Shown here: one piece after another, positions 17,356-26,043 of the stretch
How positions within the stretch are numbered: position 1 is the stretch's first letter
How the letters are laid out: every line of letters starts with the position of its first letter
Assembly: GCA_024742405.1 (NCBI GenBank)
Contig: JANSYP010000005.1
Location: 232,434 to 296,433 of the forward strand
DNA: 64,000 bases
Direction: 5' to 3'
Source: Paracoccaceae bacterium
GTDB lineage: Bacteria > Pseudomonadota > Alphaproteobacteria > Rhodobacterales > Rhodobacteraceae
The notes under the pieces: model-generated
Told to the model about the DNA's origin: nothing
Databases searched by the model: none
What the model saw: only the letters and a program-made list of their open reading frames with translations
Program-made: the position numbers and the translations under genes

Positions 17356-17524
17356 AACGAATGGACGGCAAGACCGCCCTGATCACCGGGGCGGCCCGTG
17401 GCATCGGCCGCGGCTTCGCCGCTCCCCAAGCCTGACCGGGATAGCCGTGATCCTCGCCAGTACGGAGGCCCACTATGTCGTCTTGCAATGCTTCAATATG
17501 GATGGCGGCCAGTGGATAAGCTAA
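17352..17524 (+). pseudogene. Internally deleted sorbitol dehydrogenase (smoS) remnant
   Basis: The start is an intact SDR N-terminus: the first 20 or so codons encode a Rossmann strand and the glycine-rich motif TGAARGIGRG, then the frame hits a stop at 17433. In a different frame, from about 17430 to 17524, the sequence encodes what looks like the C-terminal end of the same enzyme: LTGIAVILAS, then YVVLQCFNMDGGQWIS, closely like the usual ending of polyol dehydrogenases. A full SDR is about 255 residues, so around 200 codons (about 600 bp) are missing, with a frame change at the junction near 17416-17430. In related polyol operons the intact smoS gene sits exactly here between smoK and mtlK. 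Confidence 0.85.
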
Positions 17525-18987
17525 TCCCCCTCTCCGCGGCGACGCTGAACGCGCTCGACCCGCGCATCGCGGTTCCAAGCTACGACAGGACTGCGGTAAG
17601 TCCGGGCATCCTGCATGTCGGGCTGGGGAATTTTCACCGCGCGCATCAGGCGCTCTATCTGGACGATCTGATGGCGCGCGGCGCGGGGCTCGACTGGGGC
17701 ATTCTGGGCGCTGGCGTCATGCCGGGCGACGCCCGGATGCGCACTGATCTGGAGGCGCAAGACTGGCTCTTCACCGTGCTTGAACAGGACGCCGACACCG
17801 AGGCCGCCCGAATCGCCGGCGCCATGACCGGCTTTGTCGAAGTCACCCCCGATCATCGCGCGATTCGCGCGGCCCTGCGTGACCCCGCGATCCGAATCCT
17901 GTCACTCACGGTCACCGAAGGCGGGTATTTCCTCGACGCGGCCGGGTCGCCGGATCTCGGCCACGCTGCGCTGCGTGCCGACATCGCCGCGCCCGAGAGT
18001 CCTGGTACGGTCTTTGGTGCCATCGTGGCGGGTCTGCGCGACCGCCATGCCGCAGGCGCTGCGCCCTTCACTGTCATGTGCTGCGACAACCTTCCGCATA
18101 ACGGCAGTGTCACACGCCAGCTCGTCACCGGAATCGCCGCCGAACAGGACGCTGCTCTGGGCGACTGGATCGACGCCGAAGTCGCCTTTCCCAACAGCAT
18201 GGTCGACCGGATCACCCCCGCCACGACCCCCGCACGGGCTCCGGTTTTGAGCGAGAGCTACGGGCTGCAGGATGCGCGCCCCGTCTTCTGCGAACCGTTC
18301 CGCCAATGGGTGCTGGAGGATCGGTTCACTGATGGCCGTCCGCCCCTGGAACAGGTTGGCGTGGAATTCGTGACCGACGTCGCACCATTCGAGACAATGA
18401 AAATCCGCATCCTCAATGGCGGACATGCGATCATCGCCTATCCCAGCAGCCTTCTGGGGATCGAGTATGCCCATGAGGCCATGGCCCACCCGCTTGTGGG
18501 CGCGTTCTTCGACAAGGTCGAACGCGAAGAGGTTCTGCCCGTGGTTCCGGACGTTCCCGGGACATCCACCAGCGACTATCTGGGCCTGATCCGTCATCGG
18601 TTTGCCAACCCGCGGGTCGAGGACACCACGCACCGGCTCTGTTTCGACGGATCGAACCGGCAGCCGAAATTCATCGTACCGTCGGTGCGTGACAACCTTG
18701 CGCGCGGTGGTTCTGTGACCGGACTGGCGCTCGCTAGCGCCCTCTGGTGCCGCTACTGCATGGGCCATGACGATGCGGGGCAGACCATCGCAGCCAACGA
18801 CCCGAACTGGGACGAGCTGAGCGCACGGGCGCTGCGCGCGCGAGAAGCTCCGGCCGAGTGGCTCGCCATGGACGAGGTCTATGGCGTCGTGGCGCAGGAC
18901 ACGCGGTTCCGTTCTGCCTTTTCGGACGCGCTGGAACAGCTTATGGCGAAAGGAACAGCGGCAACGCTGGAGGCCTATCTGAGCTGA
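17512..18987 (+). CDS. mtlK: Mannitol 2-dehydrogenase
   Basis: This is a 491-residue long-chain dehydrogenase of the mannitol/fructuronate family that oxidises mannitol (and possibly arabinitol or sorbitol) to the keto-sugar with NAD. Features include the N-terminal nucleotide motif LHVGLGNFHRAHQALYLDDL, FTVMCCDNLPHNG, and the catalytic region ETMKIRILNGGHAIIAYPS with the Lys-x4-Asn-x2-His pattern. The GTG at 17512 overlaps the end of the smoS scar and gives a length near the family norm; an ATG at 17488 is also in frame and would add eight residues. With smoS broken, this may be the only polyol dehydrogenase of the operon. No fructokinase or xylulokinase follows it here. Confidence 0.9.
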   Translation: MDKLIPLSAATLNALDPRIAVPSYDRTAVSPGILHVGLGNFHRAHQALYLDDLMARGAGLDWGILGAGVMPGDARMRTDLEAQDWLFTVLEQDADTEAARIAGAMTGFVEVTPDHRAIRAALRDPAIRILSLTVTEGGYFLDAAGSPDLGHAALRADIAAPESPGTVFGAIVAGLRDRHAAGAAPFTVMCCDNLPHNGSVTRQLVTGIAAEQDAALGDWIDAEVAFPNSMVDRITPATTPARAPVLSESYGLQDARPVFCEPFRQWVLEDRFTDGRPPLEQVGVEFVTDVAPFETMKIRILNGGHAIIAYPSSLLGIEYAHEAMAHPLVGAFFDKVEREEVLPVVPDVPGTSTSDYLGLIRHRFANPRVEDTTHRLCFDGSNRQPKFIVPSVRDNLARGGSVTGLALASALWCRYCMGHDDAGQTIAANDPNWDELSARALRAREAPAEWLAMDEVYGVVAQDTRFRSAFSDALEQLMAKGTAATLEAYLS

Positions 18988-19003
18988 GGCGGCACTTCCG
19001 ACC

Positions 19004-19558
19004 ATGGGCGCGAAAACCGAAAAGCAGAAAATGCTCGCCGGAGAGCTCTACCGCGCCGGCGATCCCGAATTGCGTGCCGACAGCCGTCGCGCGGCAGAGT
19101 GGATGGATCGATACAACGCGCGGGTCGCGCGCAGCCCGGAAGATCGGCATGCGCTCCTGTCCGAGCTCTTTGCCGACGTGGGGGATGGCGCCACGATCCG
19201 CCCGCCGTTTCATTGCGACTACGGATACAACATCCGGCTCGGCGATGGGGTCTTCTTGAATTTCGGCTGCGTAATTCTGGACGTCATGCGCGTAGAAATC
19301 GGCGATCTCACTCAAATCGCGTCCGGTGTTCAGATCCTGACCGCGGACCACCCGCGCGATGCTGAAACCCGGCGCAGCGGGCTGGAAAACGGCCGCGCGG
19401 TCACCATCGGGCGCAATTGCTGGATCGGTGCTGCGGCCATTCTGCTGCCCGGGATCACTGTCGGCGATGACGCCATCATCGGCGCAGGCGCTATAGTGAC
19501 CCGTGATGTGGCGCCGGGACAGACGGTGATCGGCAACCCAGCGCGCCCGACCCGCTGA
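19004..19558 (+). CDS. maa: Sugar O-acetyltransferase (maltose acetyltransferase family)
   Basis: This 184-residue enzyme transfers acetyl from acetyl-CoA to a sugar hydroxyl. It has the N-terminal maltose-acetyltransferase helix (KQKMLAGELYRAGDPELRAD) followed by left-handed beta-helix hexapeptide repeats, with the conserved FLNFGCVILD and the C-terminal CWIGAAAILLPGITVGDDAIIGAGAIVTRDV. The length matches LacA/Maa relatives. It starts 16 bases after mtlK and is the last gene of the polyol block. It converges on the TetR gene after a 45-bp gap. Confidence 0.88.
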   Translation: MGAKTEKQKMLAGELYRAGDPELRADSRRAAEWMDRYNARVARSPEDRHALLSELFADVGDGATIRPPFHCDYGYNIRLGDGVFLNFGCVILDVMRVEIGDLTQIASGVQILTADHPRDAETRRSGLENGRAVTIGRNCWIGAAAILLPGITVGDDAIIGAGAIVTRDVAPGQTVIGNPARPTR

Positions 19559-19603
19559 CCGCCGTACCGCAACAACCTCAAGCCCGGTCGATCGATCAGA
19601 GGC

Positions 19604-20221
19604 TCACTGCGCGAGATATGCCTCCGCCGCATCGCGGGCTGACTGCGCGAAGATCGGATCACGCGTTGCCTGCGCTGCAACGATCGCCCCATCTATCAGA
19701 ACGACGAAGACCCGGGCGACCTCGTCGGGGTCGCGCCCAAGTTCCAGCGCTTGCGAGCGCAACCAAGTGAGCAGATGCGCCTTGTGCGTCCCGGCAAGGC
19801 AGCGGGTACGCTCATCAACCTGAGGCGCCTCGCTGATCGCATTGATATAGGGGCAGCCATAGTAGTTTTCGTCGGCGAACCAGTCTTCAAGCACATCGAA
19901 AAGCCCCAACAAGCGCGCCTGTGGTCCGCCTTCGACCGCCGAGAGACGCGTGAAGAGCCAGGCCCGCCAGGCGGCACCTTCGGCCTCGAGTACCGCCTCG
20001 ATCAGTTTGTCCTTGGAAGCGAAATGTTTGTAGAGCGTCGATTTCGCCGCACCTGACTGCGCGGCGATCGTGTCCACCCCGGTGGTCGCGAACCCGTGCA
20101 GGCAAAAGAGCTCCGTCGCGGCGGCCAGAATGCGTTCGCGTGCGGATCGCGCCGGGCGGCCGATTGTGCTCCAGTCGCTGCGCGGACCTGGAGCCGGATT
20201 GGTCGGGACACGGTCGAGCAT
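19604..20221 (-). CDS. TetR-family repressor of the cyanate/sulfur island
   Basis: This 205-residue regulator has a TetR helix-turn-helix at residues about 30-75 (ILAAATELFCLHGFATTGVDTIAAQSGAAKSTLYKHFASKDKLIEA) and a variable ligand domain. It is divergent from the ABC importer operon starting at 20488. Its upstream region carries three copies of a palindrome related to ACAGATCTGT, and the same palindrome recurs at 32066-32155 on the far side of the island. I infer that this is the local repressor of both importer operons and that it autoregulates. The effector is unknown, possibly cyanate or an organosulfur compound. Confidence 0.88.
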   Translation of the reverse strand: MLDRVPTNPAPGPRSDWSTIGRPARSARERILAAATELFCLHGFATTGVDTIAAQSGAAKSTLYKHFASKDKLIEAVLEAEGAAWRAWLFTRLSAVEGGPQARLLGLFDVLEDWFADENYYGCPYINAISEAPQVDERTRCLAGTHKAHLLTWLRSQALELGRDPDEVARVFVVLIDGAIVAAQATRDPIFAQSARDAAEAYLAQ

Positions 20222-20263
20222 TCAAATCACCTATCAAAGAAACGGGCATCTACTCGCTAGCAA

Positions 20264-20463
20264 GACAGACCTGTTTGTCAATATGCGCCGGGAAACTTTC
20301 GACAGCCGCACGAGTCGCCCAGCCCGCAGATATTTTTTGAGCGTTGTCGCCTAAAAGTCGCTCAGAAAAGCGGCATTAATCGAACAGATCTGTTTTTTCT
20401 TCGTCCACAGGCCACCGGGGGTTGCGAGTGGCCGACAGGCCCTGACGAATGAGACAAACCTGT
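20264..20463. promoter_or_regulatory. Three TetR-type operator copies between divergent genes
   Basis: Related palindromes lie at 20264-20279 (GACAGACCTGTTTGTC), 20383-20394 (AACAGATCTGTT, perfect) and 20454-20463 (ACAAACCTGT, degenerate). The first is about 40 bp from the repressor start and the last 25 bp from the importer ATPase start. This fits joint control of both directions. The 266-bp gap holds no other gene. Confidence 0.7.
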
Positions 20464-20487
20464 TCGATTGCGAAAGCGACGCCGCCG

Positions 20488-21339
20488 ATGAACGCCCTGT
20501 CTCCCGCTCCGGTCACGACCCCGCAAAGCCGGGCCACGCCTGCCGAGGCCCGCCCCTTTGTTCGGGTGGACGGGATTTCTCATCGATACGGTCGCGGCGC
20601 GCCGGTGCTGGAGGATATCTGTTTCAACGTGCGCCGCGGCGAAGTGCTTGCGTTGATCGGTCGGTCCGGCTGCGGGAAATCCACGCTGCTGCATCTGCTC
20701 GCGGGGCTCTCCACCCCCGGCGCCGGGCAGGTCCATATCGGCGACCGGCCGGTGACGGGCCCTTCCAACCGCTGGGTGATGATGTTCCAATCACCGTCGC
20801 TCTTTCCTTGGATGACCGTCTTTCAGAATGTCGAGCTTGGGCTGCGCTTCGACGGGCGCCGGACCCAAGCCAAGCATCGCGTGCCACAGGTACTCGAACT
20901 TGTCGATCTCTCAGCCTTCGGCGACCGCAACGTCCAAGACCTGTCGGGCGGCCAGCAGCAGCGCGTCGCCCTCGCCCGGTCGCTGGCGCCGGAGCCGGAC
21001 ATCCTGCTGCTCGATGAGCCCTTCTCGGCGCTGGACGCATTCACGCGCCGCAGCCTTCAGGGCGAGGTCCGCCGCATTGCGAAGTCCCTCGGCCTGACAC
21101 TGATCCTGGTCACCCATGACGTCGGCGAGGCGGCGCTGATGGCCGACCGGGCCGTGCTGCTCACCAGCGGCCCCGGGCGCGTGGCGGCAGATACGGATAT
21201 CGCGCTCGACGACGATGACCGCAGCGAAGCGACGCGAGCGTTCCGCGCCGAGACCGCCCGCCTGAGCCAACTCTACGCCGAGGTGGCCGGCATGTCCGCC
21301 GCCACCGACACCCCGCGCCAGAAAGGATCCGCCCGATGA
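20488..21339 (+). CDS. ABC importer ATPase (nitrate/sulfonate/taurine family)
   Basis: This 283-residue ATPase of the SsuB/NrtD/TauB type has Walker A (GRSGCGKST), Q-loop (MFQSPSLFPWMTV), signature (LSGGQQQRVALARSL), Walker B (ILLLDEPFSALD) and switch His (THDVGEAAL). The ATG at 20488 is preferred over 20449 because the longer version would start upstream of an operator copy. It overlaps the next gene by 4 bases. With the two following genes it forms a complete importer for a small anion or organic sulfur or nitrogen compound; the exact substrate is not readable. Confidence 0.9.
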   Translation: MNALSPAPVTTPQSRATPAEARPFVRVDGISHRYGRGAPVLEDICFNVRRGEVLALIGRSGCGKSTLLHLLAGLSTPGAGQVHIGDRPVTGPSNRWVMMFQSPSLFPWMTVFQNVELGLRFDGRRTQAKHRVPQVLELVDLSAFGDRNVQDLSGGQQQRVALARSLAPEPDILLLDEPFSALDAFTRRSLQGEVRRIAKSLGLTLILVTHDVGEAALMADRAVLLTSGPGRVAADTDIALDDDDRSEATRAFRAETARLSQLYAEVAGMSAATDTPRQKGSAR

Positions 21340-22568
21340 CCAAGCAGGACTGGGACGAGACGGTCTATGCCGACGATTTCACCCGGCGCCAGGCCCTGGA
21401 CATGCTGGGCAAGGGTGGGCTGTTCGCATCTCTGGCCGGGCTGCTCGGCAGCCTGCCCTCGATGTCCTACGCCCAGGAGGACGAGGTCGTTCGCATCGGC
21501 TACATTCCGATCACCGACGCCACCGCACTCCTCGTCGCCCATGCCAACGGCTATTTTGAAGATGAAGGGCTGGAGGCCGAACAGCCGACCCTGATCCGTG
21601 GCTGGTCGCCGCTGGTCGAGGGGTTCGTATCCAACAAATTCAACCTCGTGCATTTCCTGAAACCCATCCCGGTCTGGATGCGCTACAACAACCAGTTCCC
21701 GGTCAAGGTCATGGCCTGGGCCCACACCAACGGCTCCGGTCTCGTCGTCGGGCGTCACACCGACATCACAGATTTCAGCCAGCTCGGCGGCAAGCAGGTG
21801 GCGGTACCCTTCTGGTACTCCGTCCACAACATCGTGCTGCAATATGCGCTGCGGCAGTCGGGCATCACCCCGGTGATCAAGGCCCAGGGCGAGCCGCTCG
21901 CGCCCAACGAATGCAACCTGCAGGTCATGCCGCCGCCCGAAATGCCGCCCGCGCTCGCGGCCCGCAAGCTTGACGCCTATATCGTGGCCGAGCCCTTCAA
22001 CGCGCTTGGGGAGCTGAAGGCCGGCGCCCGGATGCTGCGTTTCACCGGAGATATCTGGAAGAACCACCCCTGCTGCGTCGTCTGCATGCATGAAGAGGCC
22101 ACCAACGCGCGCCCCGAATGGACCCAGAAGGTCGTCAACGCCACGGTCCGCGGCGCGATCTATGCCAGCGAAAACAAAGCGGAAGTGGCCGAGATGCTGT
22201 CCAAGGACGGTAAGGGTTACCTACCGGCGCCGGCCCCGGTCGTGCTGCGCGCGATGACCGCCTATGACGAGCCCGGCTATGGCGAAAGCGGCGCGGCCCG
22301 ACACCGGGCGGACTGGCAGAACGGGCGGATCGATTTCCAGCCCTGGCCCTACCCCTCGGCGACCCGGATGATCGTTGAGACCATGGGTGAGACCGTGGTT
22401 TCGGGCGACACTAGCTTTCTCCAAGAGCTCGATCCGCAGTTTGTGGCCGACGATCTGGTGAACTACGACTTCGTCAAGGCGGCCCTCGACAAGTACCCCG
22501 CCTGGAAAAATGACCCGTCGGTCAATCCAGGCGATCCGTTCAACCGCGAAGAAATCATCGATCTGTGA
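21336..22568 (+). CDS. ABC importer substrate-binding protein (NrtA/SsuA-like), Tat-type leader
   Basis: This 410-residue periplasmic binding protein has an N-terminal FTRRQALDMLGKGG followed by a hydrophobic stretch ending near SYAQ, resembling a twin-arginine leader (residues about 15-47). The mature part begins VVRIGYIPITDATALLVAHANGYF, typical of NMT1/NrtA-type proteins. It also has IWKNHPCCVVC, shared in form with the second binding protein of the island. NrtA/CmpA/CynA relatives bind nitrate, bicarbonate or cyanate, while SsuA/TauA bind sulfonates. The ligand here is unresolved. Both ends overlap their neighbours, so the operon is tightly coupled. Confidence 0.88.
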   Translation: MTKQDWDETVYADDFTRRQALDMLGKGGLFASLAGLLGSLPSMSYAQEDEVVRIGYIPITDATALLVAHANGYFEDEGLEAEQPTLIRGWSPLVEGFVSNKFNLVHFLKPIPVWMRYNNQFPVKVMAWAHTNGSGLVVGRHTDITDFSQLGGKQVAVPFWYSVHNIVLQYALRQSGITPVIKAQGEPLAPNECNLQVMPPPEMPPALAARKLDAYIVAEPFNALGELKAGARMLRFTGDIWKNHPCCVVCMHEEATNARPEWTQKVVNATVRGAIYASENKAEVAEMLSKDGKGYLPAPAPVVLRAMTAYDEPGYGESGAARHRADWQNGRIDFQPWPYPSATRMIVETMGETVVSGDTSFLQELDPQFVADDLVNYDFVKAALDKYPAWKNDPSVNPGDPFNREEIIDL

Positions 22569-23389
22569 GCGACGCCGCGATCTCTCCGGCCGCGAGCGGG
22601 CCTCGCCTGCCAAATCTCGGCCGGCTCGCCGGGCTGGTCCATGCAGCGATCGGCATGTCGTTGCTCTACCTTGTCTGGTGGATCGGCGGGCGGCTCGTGG
22701 CGGCCAGCCCGGACATGTTCGCCTTCGCCGATTTCGCTCCAGGCCCCGCGCTCTCGGCGCTCTGGAACATGGTGCAAAGCGGCGAAGCCTGGGCCATGAC
22801 CTGGCCGTCCCTCTATCGCGTTGGCGCCGGATTGCTGGCGGCCATCGTGATCGGTGTCCCTCTGGGGATTGCCATCGGCCGAGTGGCCGTTCTGAGGCAG
22901 ATCACCAATGTCCCGTTCCAGTTCCTGCGCATGATCTCTCCGCTCTCCTGGATGCCCATCGCCGTGATGGCCTACGATACCTGGGACGGCGCGATCATCT
23001 TTCTGATCACGGTCGCCGCGGTCTGGCCGGTGGTCTTTGCCACTGCCGCTGGGGTGCGCCGGATCGATCCAGCCTGGCTCAAGGTCGCGCGCAACCTCGG
23101 TGCCAAGCCGTTTCACCTTCTGACCACCGTGATCCTTCCCGCGATCGCGGTCGACATCCTGACCGGCATCCGGTTGGCGCTCGGCGTCGCCTGGATCGTG
23201 CTGGTGCCTGCGGAATATCTCGGGGTCACCTCGGGGCTCGGCTACGCGATCAACGATGCCCGCGACACGCTCGACTACGCCCGCCTCGCCGCCACCGTGG
23301 TGATCATCGGCGTCATCGGATTCGGGCTCGATTTCCTGTGCCAGCAGGCCGTGCAGCGGCTGAACTGGGTCCGCACCGACACACCATGA
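22565..23389 (+). CDS. ABC importer permease (NrtB/SsuC-like)
   Basis: This 274-residue permease with about six membrane helices begins with a GTG that overlaps the preceding stop (GTGA). The coupling loop is visible as LKVARNLGAKPFHLLTTVILPAIAVDILTGIRLALGVAW, typical of the SsuC/TauC/NrtB family. It forms the channel for the binding protein encoded just upstream. Confidence 0.9.
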   Translation: MSDAAISPAASGPRLPNLGRLAGLVHAAIGMSLLYLVWWIGGRLVAASPDMFAFADFAPGPALSALWNMVQSGEAWAMTWPSLYRVGAGLLAAIVIGVPLGIAIGRVAVLRQITNVPFQFLRMISPLSWMPIAVMAYDTWDGAIIFLITVAAVWPVVFATAAGVRRIDPAWLKVARNLGAKPFHLLTTVILPAIAVDILTGIRLALGVAWIVLVPAEYLGVTSGLGYAINDARDTLDYARLAATVVIIGVIGFGLDFLCQQAVQRLNWVRTDTP

Positions 23390-23422
23390 CGACATGTCTC
23401 AACCAAGGAAGGGAGAACATCC

Positions 23423-23959
23423 ATGTCTGAACCCGCAACCGTGCTCACGGGCTGCCTCGCGCCGATCGACAAGACCGGGCTCGACGGTCTGATCGAAAAG
23501 GGCAAGGCCAATCCCGAAGCGATCAAGACGCTCAGCTGCAAGACCGTGGCCGAGGGCAAGTTTCGCCACGCCAACTATATCCGCAATCTGGAGCCCTACA
23601 TCGTCGACGAGCCGCCGGGGCTTCTGGGCGACGACACCGCACCGAACCCGTCCGAAGCGTCGCTCGCCGCGCTCGGCTCGTGCATCTGCGTCGGGCTCCA
23701 CGCCAACGCGGTACACCGCGGCATCACGGTGAACAGCCTCGAAGTGGAGATGGAGGGTGATTTGAACATCACCGCGGTCTGGGGCACCGGCGATGTTAGC
23801 GAAAAGCCCGTGGGCTTCACCGATGTTCGCATCAAGGTCCACATGGATGCCGACTGCCCGAAGTCGGAGATCGATGAGCTGGTGGCCCATGTCATCCAAT
23901 GGTCGCCCGTTTTCAACACCTTCTCGCGCCCGGTGACCATGGTCGCCGAAGCCGTCTGA
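23423..23959 (+). CDS. OsmC-family protein
   Basis: This 178-residue OsmC/Ohr-fold protein has the segment following EPPGLLGDDTAPNPSEASLAALGSCICVGL, where family members carry a reactive Cys near a helix, and a further Cys at DADCPKSE. OsmC proteins reduce peroxides or handle reactive sulfur and electrophiles. It follows the importer by 33 bp and has its own AAGGAAGGGAG ribosome site. In this operon it may process or protect against a reactive intermediate such as a persulfide or thiocyanate-derived compound, but that is inference. Confidence 0.85.
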   Translation: MSEPATVLTGCLAPIDKTGLDGLIEKGKANPEAIKTLSCKTVAEGKFRHANYIRNLEPYIVDEPPGLLGDDTAPNPSEASLAALGSCICVGLHANAVHRGITVNSLEVEMEGDLNITAVWGTGDVSEKPVGFTDVRIKVHMDADCPKSEIDELVAHVIQWSPVFNTFSRPVTMVAEAV

Positions 23960-24008
23960 GCAACTCGGCCGGGCGCTTGGTGCCCGGCCCCCACCCGAGG
24001 CAACATCG

Positions 24009-25127
24009 ATGACCTTTCAGGACATGCTCGACAAAAACTCCGCCGAACCCGTGACTGTCGCTGCCGATGTGGCCGATGTCGCTGCCAAGGATCTCGCCCC
24101 GCTGGTCCGCGAGATCGACCAGGGCCTCTATCCCCGCGACGTGATGCGGGCATTCGGGTCAGCCGGGGCTTACCGCACCCATCTGCCCGCAGGCGACGCC
24201 GCGGACCTGTCTCAGACGATTTCCTACATGGCGCGCGCGGGCGAACAATGCACGTCCACGGCCTTCTGCATGTGGTGCCAGAACGCCTTGGCGTGGTACA
24301 TTTTCGCGTCCGACAACACCGCCCTGAAGGAGGAGATCGGAACCCGCGTGGCCACCGGCGAAATCTTGGGCGGCACCGGTCTGTCGAACCCGATGAAGAC
24401 CTTCTTCGGCATCGAGTCCATGAAACTCAAGGCCCGACGCACCGAAGGCGGGTATGTCGTCAAGGGCGCCCTGCCCTGGGTCTCCAACGTCGAGGGCGAC
24501 GGCTATTTCGGCATCGTCTTCGAGATCGAGGGCGCCGAGCCACCGCACCGCGTCATGGCGATTGCCCACGCCAGCAGCCCCGGGGTGAAGATCGTCGAGG
24601 ACCATGATTTCGTTGCCATGGGTGGTACCGCAACCGTCGCCGTACAGTTCCGCGATGTGCTGATCGAGGACGGCTTCGTCCTTGCGGATCCCATCGAGCC
24701 GTACTTGCAGCGGATCCGCGCCGGCTTCGTGCTGATGCAGTGCGGCATGGCGCTTGGCATGGTGAAGTCCTGTATCGACCTGATGCACCAGGTGCGCGGC
24801 CAGCTCGGCCATGTGAACTCCTACCTCGACCAGCAGCCAGAGGATTTCGAGGCCGCACTGGCGGATCTGGAGGCGGAGGTCTTCGAGCTCGCCAAGACGC
24901 CTTTCGACCCGTCCATGGCCTACTTTCGCCGCGTCGTCACCGCCCGTCTCAAGGGCGGAGAGGCTGCGATGGACGCGGCCCATTGGGCGATGCTTCATCA
25001 GGGGGCCCGCGGCTATGTCGGCCGCGGTGCTGCCCAGCGGCGCCTGCGCGAGGCCTATTTCATCGGCATCGTCACGCCCGCGACCAAACAACTGAAGAAG
25101 ATGCTGGCAGAGCTGCCGGCAGAGTGA
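24009..25127 (+). CDS. Acyl-CoA-dehydrogenase-fold flavoprotein, perhaps a monooxygenase
   Basis: This 372-residue protein has the acyl-CoA dehydrogenase fold: a helical N-terminus, a middle beta domain with GGTGLSNPMKTFFGIESMKLKARR, and a helical C-terminus. It lacks the usual C-terminal YEGT-type motif of true acyl-CoA dehydrogenases and instead ends RRLREAYFIGIVTPATKQLKKML. That pattern is closer to flavin-dependent members such as the DszC/SfnB group, which oxygenate sulfur compounds. Given rhodanese and OsmC neighbours, a flavin-dependent attack on a sulfur- or nitrogen-containing organic is an attractive guess. A plain dehydrogenase cannot be excluded. Confidence 0.75.
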   Translation: MTFQDMLDKNSAEPVTVAADVADVAAKDLAPLVREIDQGLYPRDVMRAFGSAGAYRTHLPAGDAADLSQTISYMARAGEQCTSTAFCMWCQNALAWYIFASDNTALKEEIGTRVATGEILGGTGLSNPMKTFFGIESMKLKARRTEGGYVVKGALPWVSNVEGDGYFGIVFEIEGAEPPHRVMAIAHASSPGVKIVEDHDFVAMGGTATVAVQFRDVLIEDGFVLADPIEPYLQRIRAGFVLMQCGMALGMVKSCIDLMHQVRGQLGHVNSYLDQQPEDFEAALADLEAEVFELAKTPFDPSMAYFRRVVTARLKGGEAAMDAAHWAMLHQGARGYVGRGAAQRRLREAYFIGIVTPATKQLKKMLAELPAE

Positions 25128-25167
25128 GGAACAGACGCGACGCGCGTCCCAACAGAGGAGAAGCCCC

Positions 25168-26034
25168 ATGCCAAGCGTTCTGATGAGCCCCGCCGAGTTG
25201 AGCGAGATTATGGGCTCCGAGACGGTCATCATCGATACCCGCGATCCCGACAGCTATGCCGCCGGACATATTCCGGGTGCGGTGAACCTCCACGACATCT
25301 TCACCTATCTCGCCACCTCGACGCCCGAGGGCATGAAGGAGCTGTCGGAGAAATTCGCGGGCGCCTTCGGGGCCGCCGGGCTCGACGGGTCCAAAACCGC
25401 CGTGCTCTACGAAGAGTCGATGGATTCGGGCTTCGGCCAGTCCTGCAGGGGGTACTTCCTGCTCTCCTATCTCGGGTATCCGACGGTCAAAGTGCTCCAT
25501 GGCGGGCTGCTGGCCTGGCAGGCCGCCGGGCTGCCGCTCAGCACCGAGACCGTCACACCGGAACCCGCATCCTTCCCGATCGACCCCGCATCCAGCGAGT
25601 TGATGCTCGATGTGGCAGCGATGAAAGCGGCGCTTGGCACTCATGTCGCCCTGCTCGATGTGCGCGATGTAGATGAGTGGATTGGCGAAAGCTCCTCGCC
25701 CTATGGCAAGGATTTCTGCCCGCGCAAGGGCCGCATCCCTGGCGCCGTCTGGATCGAATGGTACCGGATGATGAAGCCCACTTCCGAGGGCCCGATGTTC
25801 AAGTCCGGCGACGAGGTCCTGGCCGAATGCGCCAGCGTCGGCATCACTGCCGACACGCCAGTCTATCTCTACTGCTTCAAAGGGGCACGGGCGTCGAACA
25901 CCTACGTTGCGCTGAAAGAGGCTGGCATCAAGGATGTGAAGATGTATTTCGGGTCGTGGAATGAATGGTCGCGCGACCCGTCTCTGCCGATCGAGGAGGG
26001 CGCGCCAGCCCCGGTGGCGATTGCTGCCGAGTAA
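25168..26034 (+). CDS. Tandem rhodanese sulfurtransferase
   Basis: This 288-residue protein has two rhodanese domains. The first (about 1-125) has the TRDPDSYAAGHIPGAVN start but no catalytic Cys loop. The second (about 150-275) has LLDVRDVDEWIGES and the active loop CFKGARAS, with the nucleophile at Cys236. Such enzymes move sulfane sulfur from thiosulfate or 3-mercaptopyruvate to acceptors including cyanide. The loop does not match the CRKGVT or CGSGVT loops of the best-known members, so donor specificity is open. It sits in one operon with OsmC and the flavoprotein, and near cyanase, which suggests a link to cyanide, thiocyanate or cyanate handling. Confidence 0.88.
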   Translation: MPSVLMSPAELSEIMGSETVIIDTRDPDSYAAGHIPGAVNLHDIFTYLATSTPEGMKELSEKFAGAFGAAGLDGSKTAVLYEESMDSGFGQSCRGYFLLSYLGYPTVKVLHGGLLAWQAAGLPLSTETVTPEPASFPIDPASSELMLDVAAMKAALGTHVALLDVRDVDEWIGESSSPYGKDFCPRKGRIPGAVWIEWYRMMKPTSEGPMFKSGDEVLAECASVGITADTPVYLYCFKGARASNTYVALKEAGIKDVKMYFGSWNEWSRDPSLPIEEGAPAPVAIAAE

Positions 26035-26043
26035 GGAGGCCAA

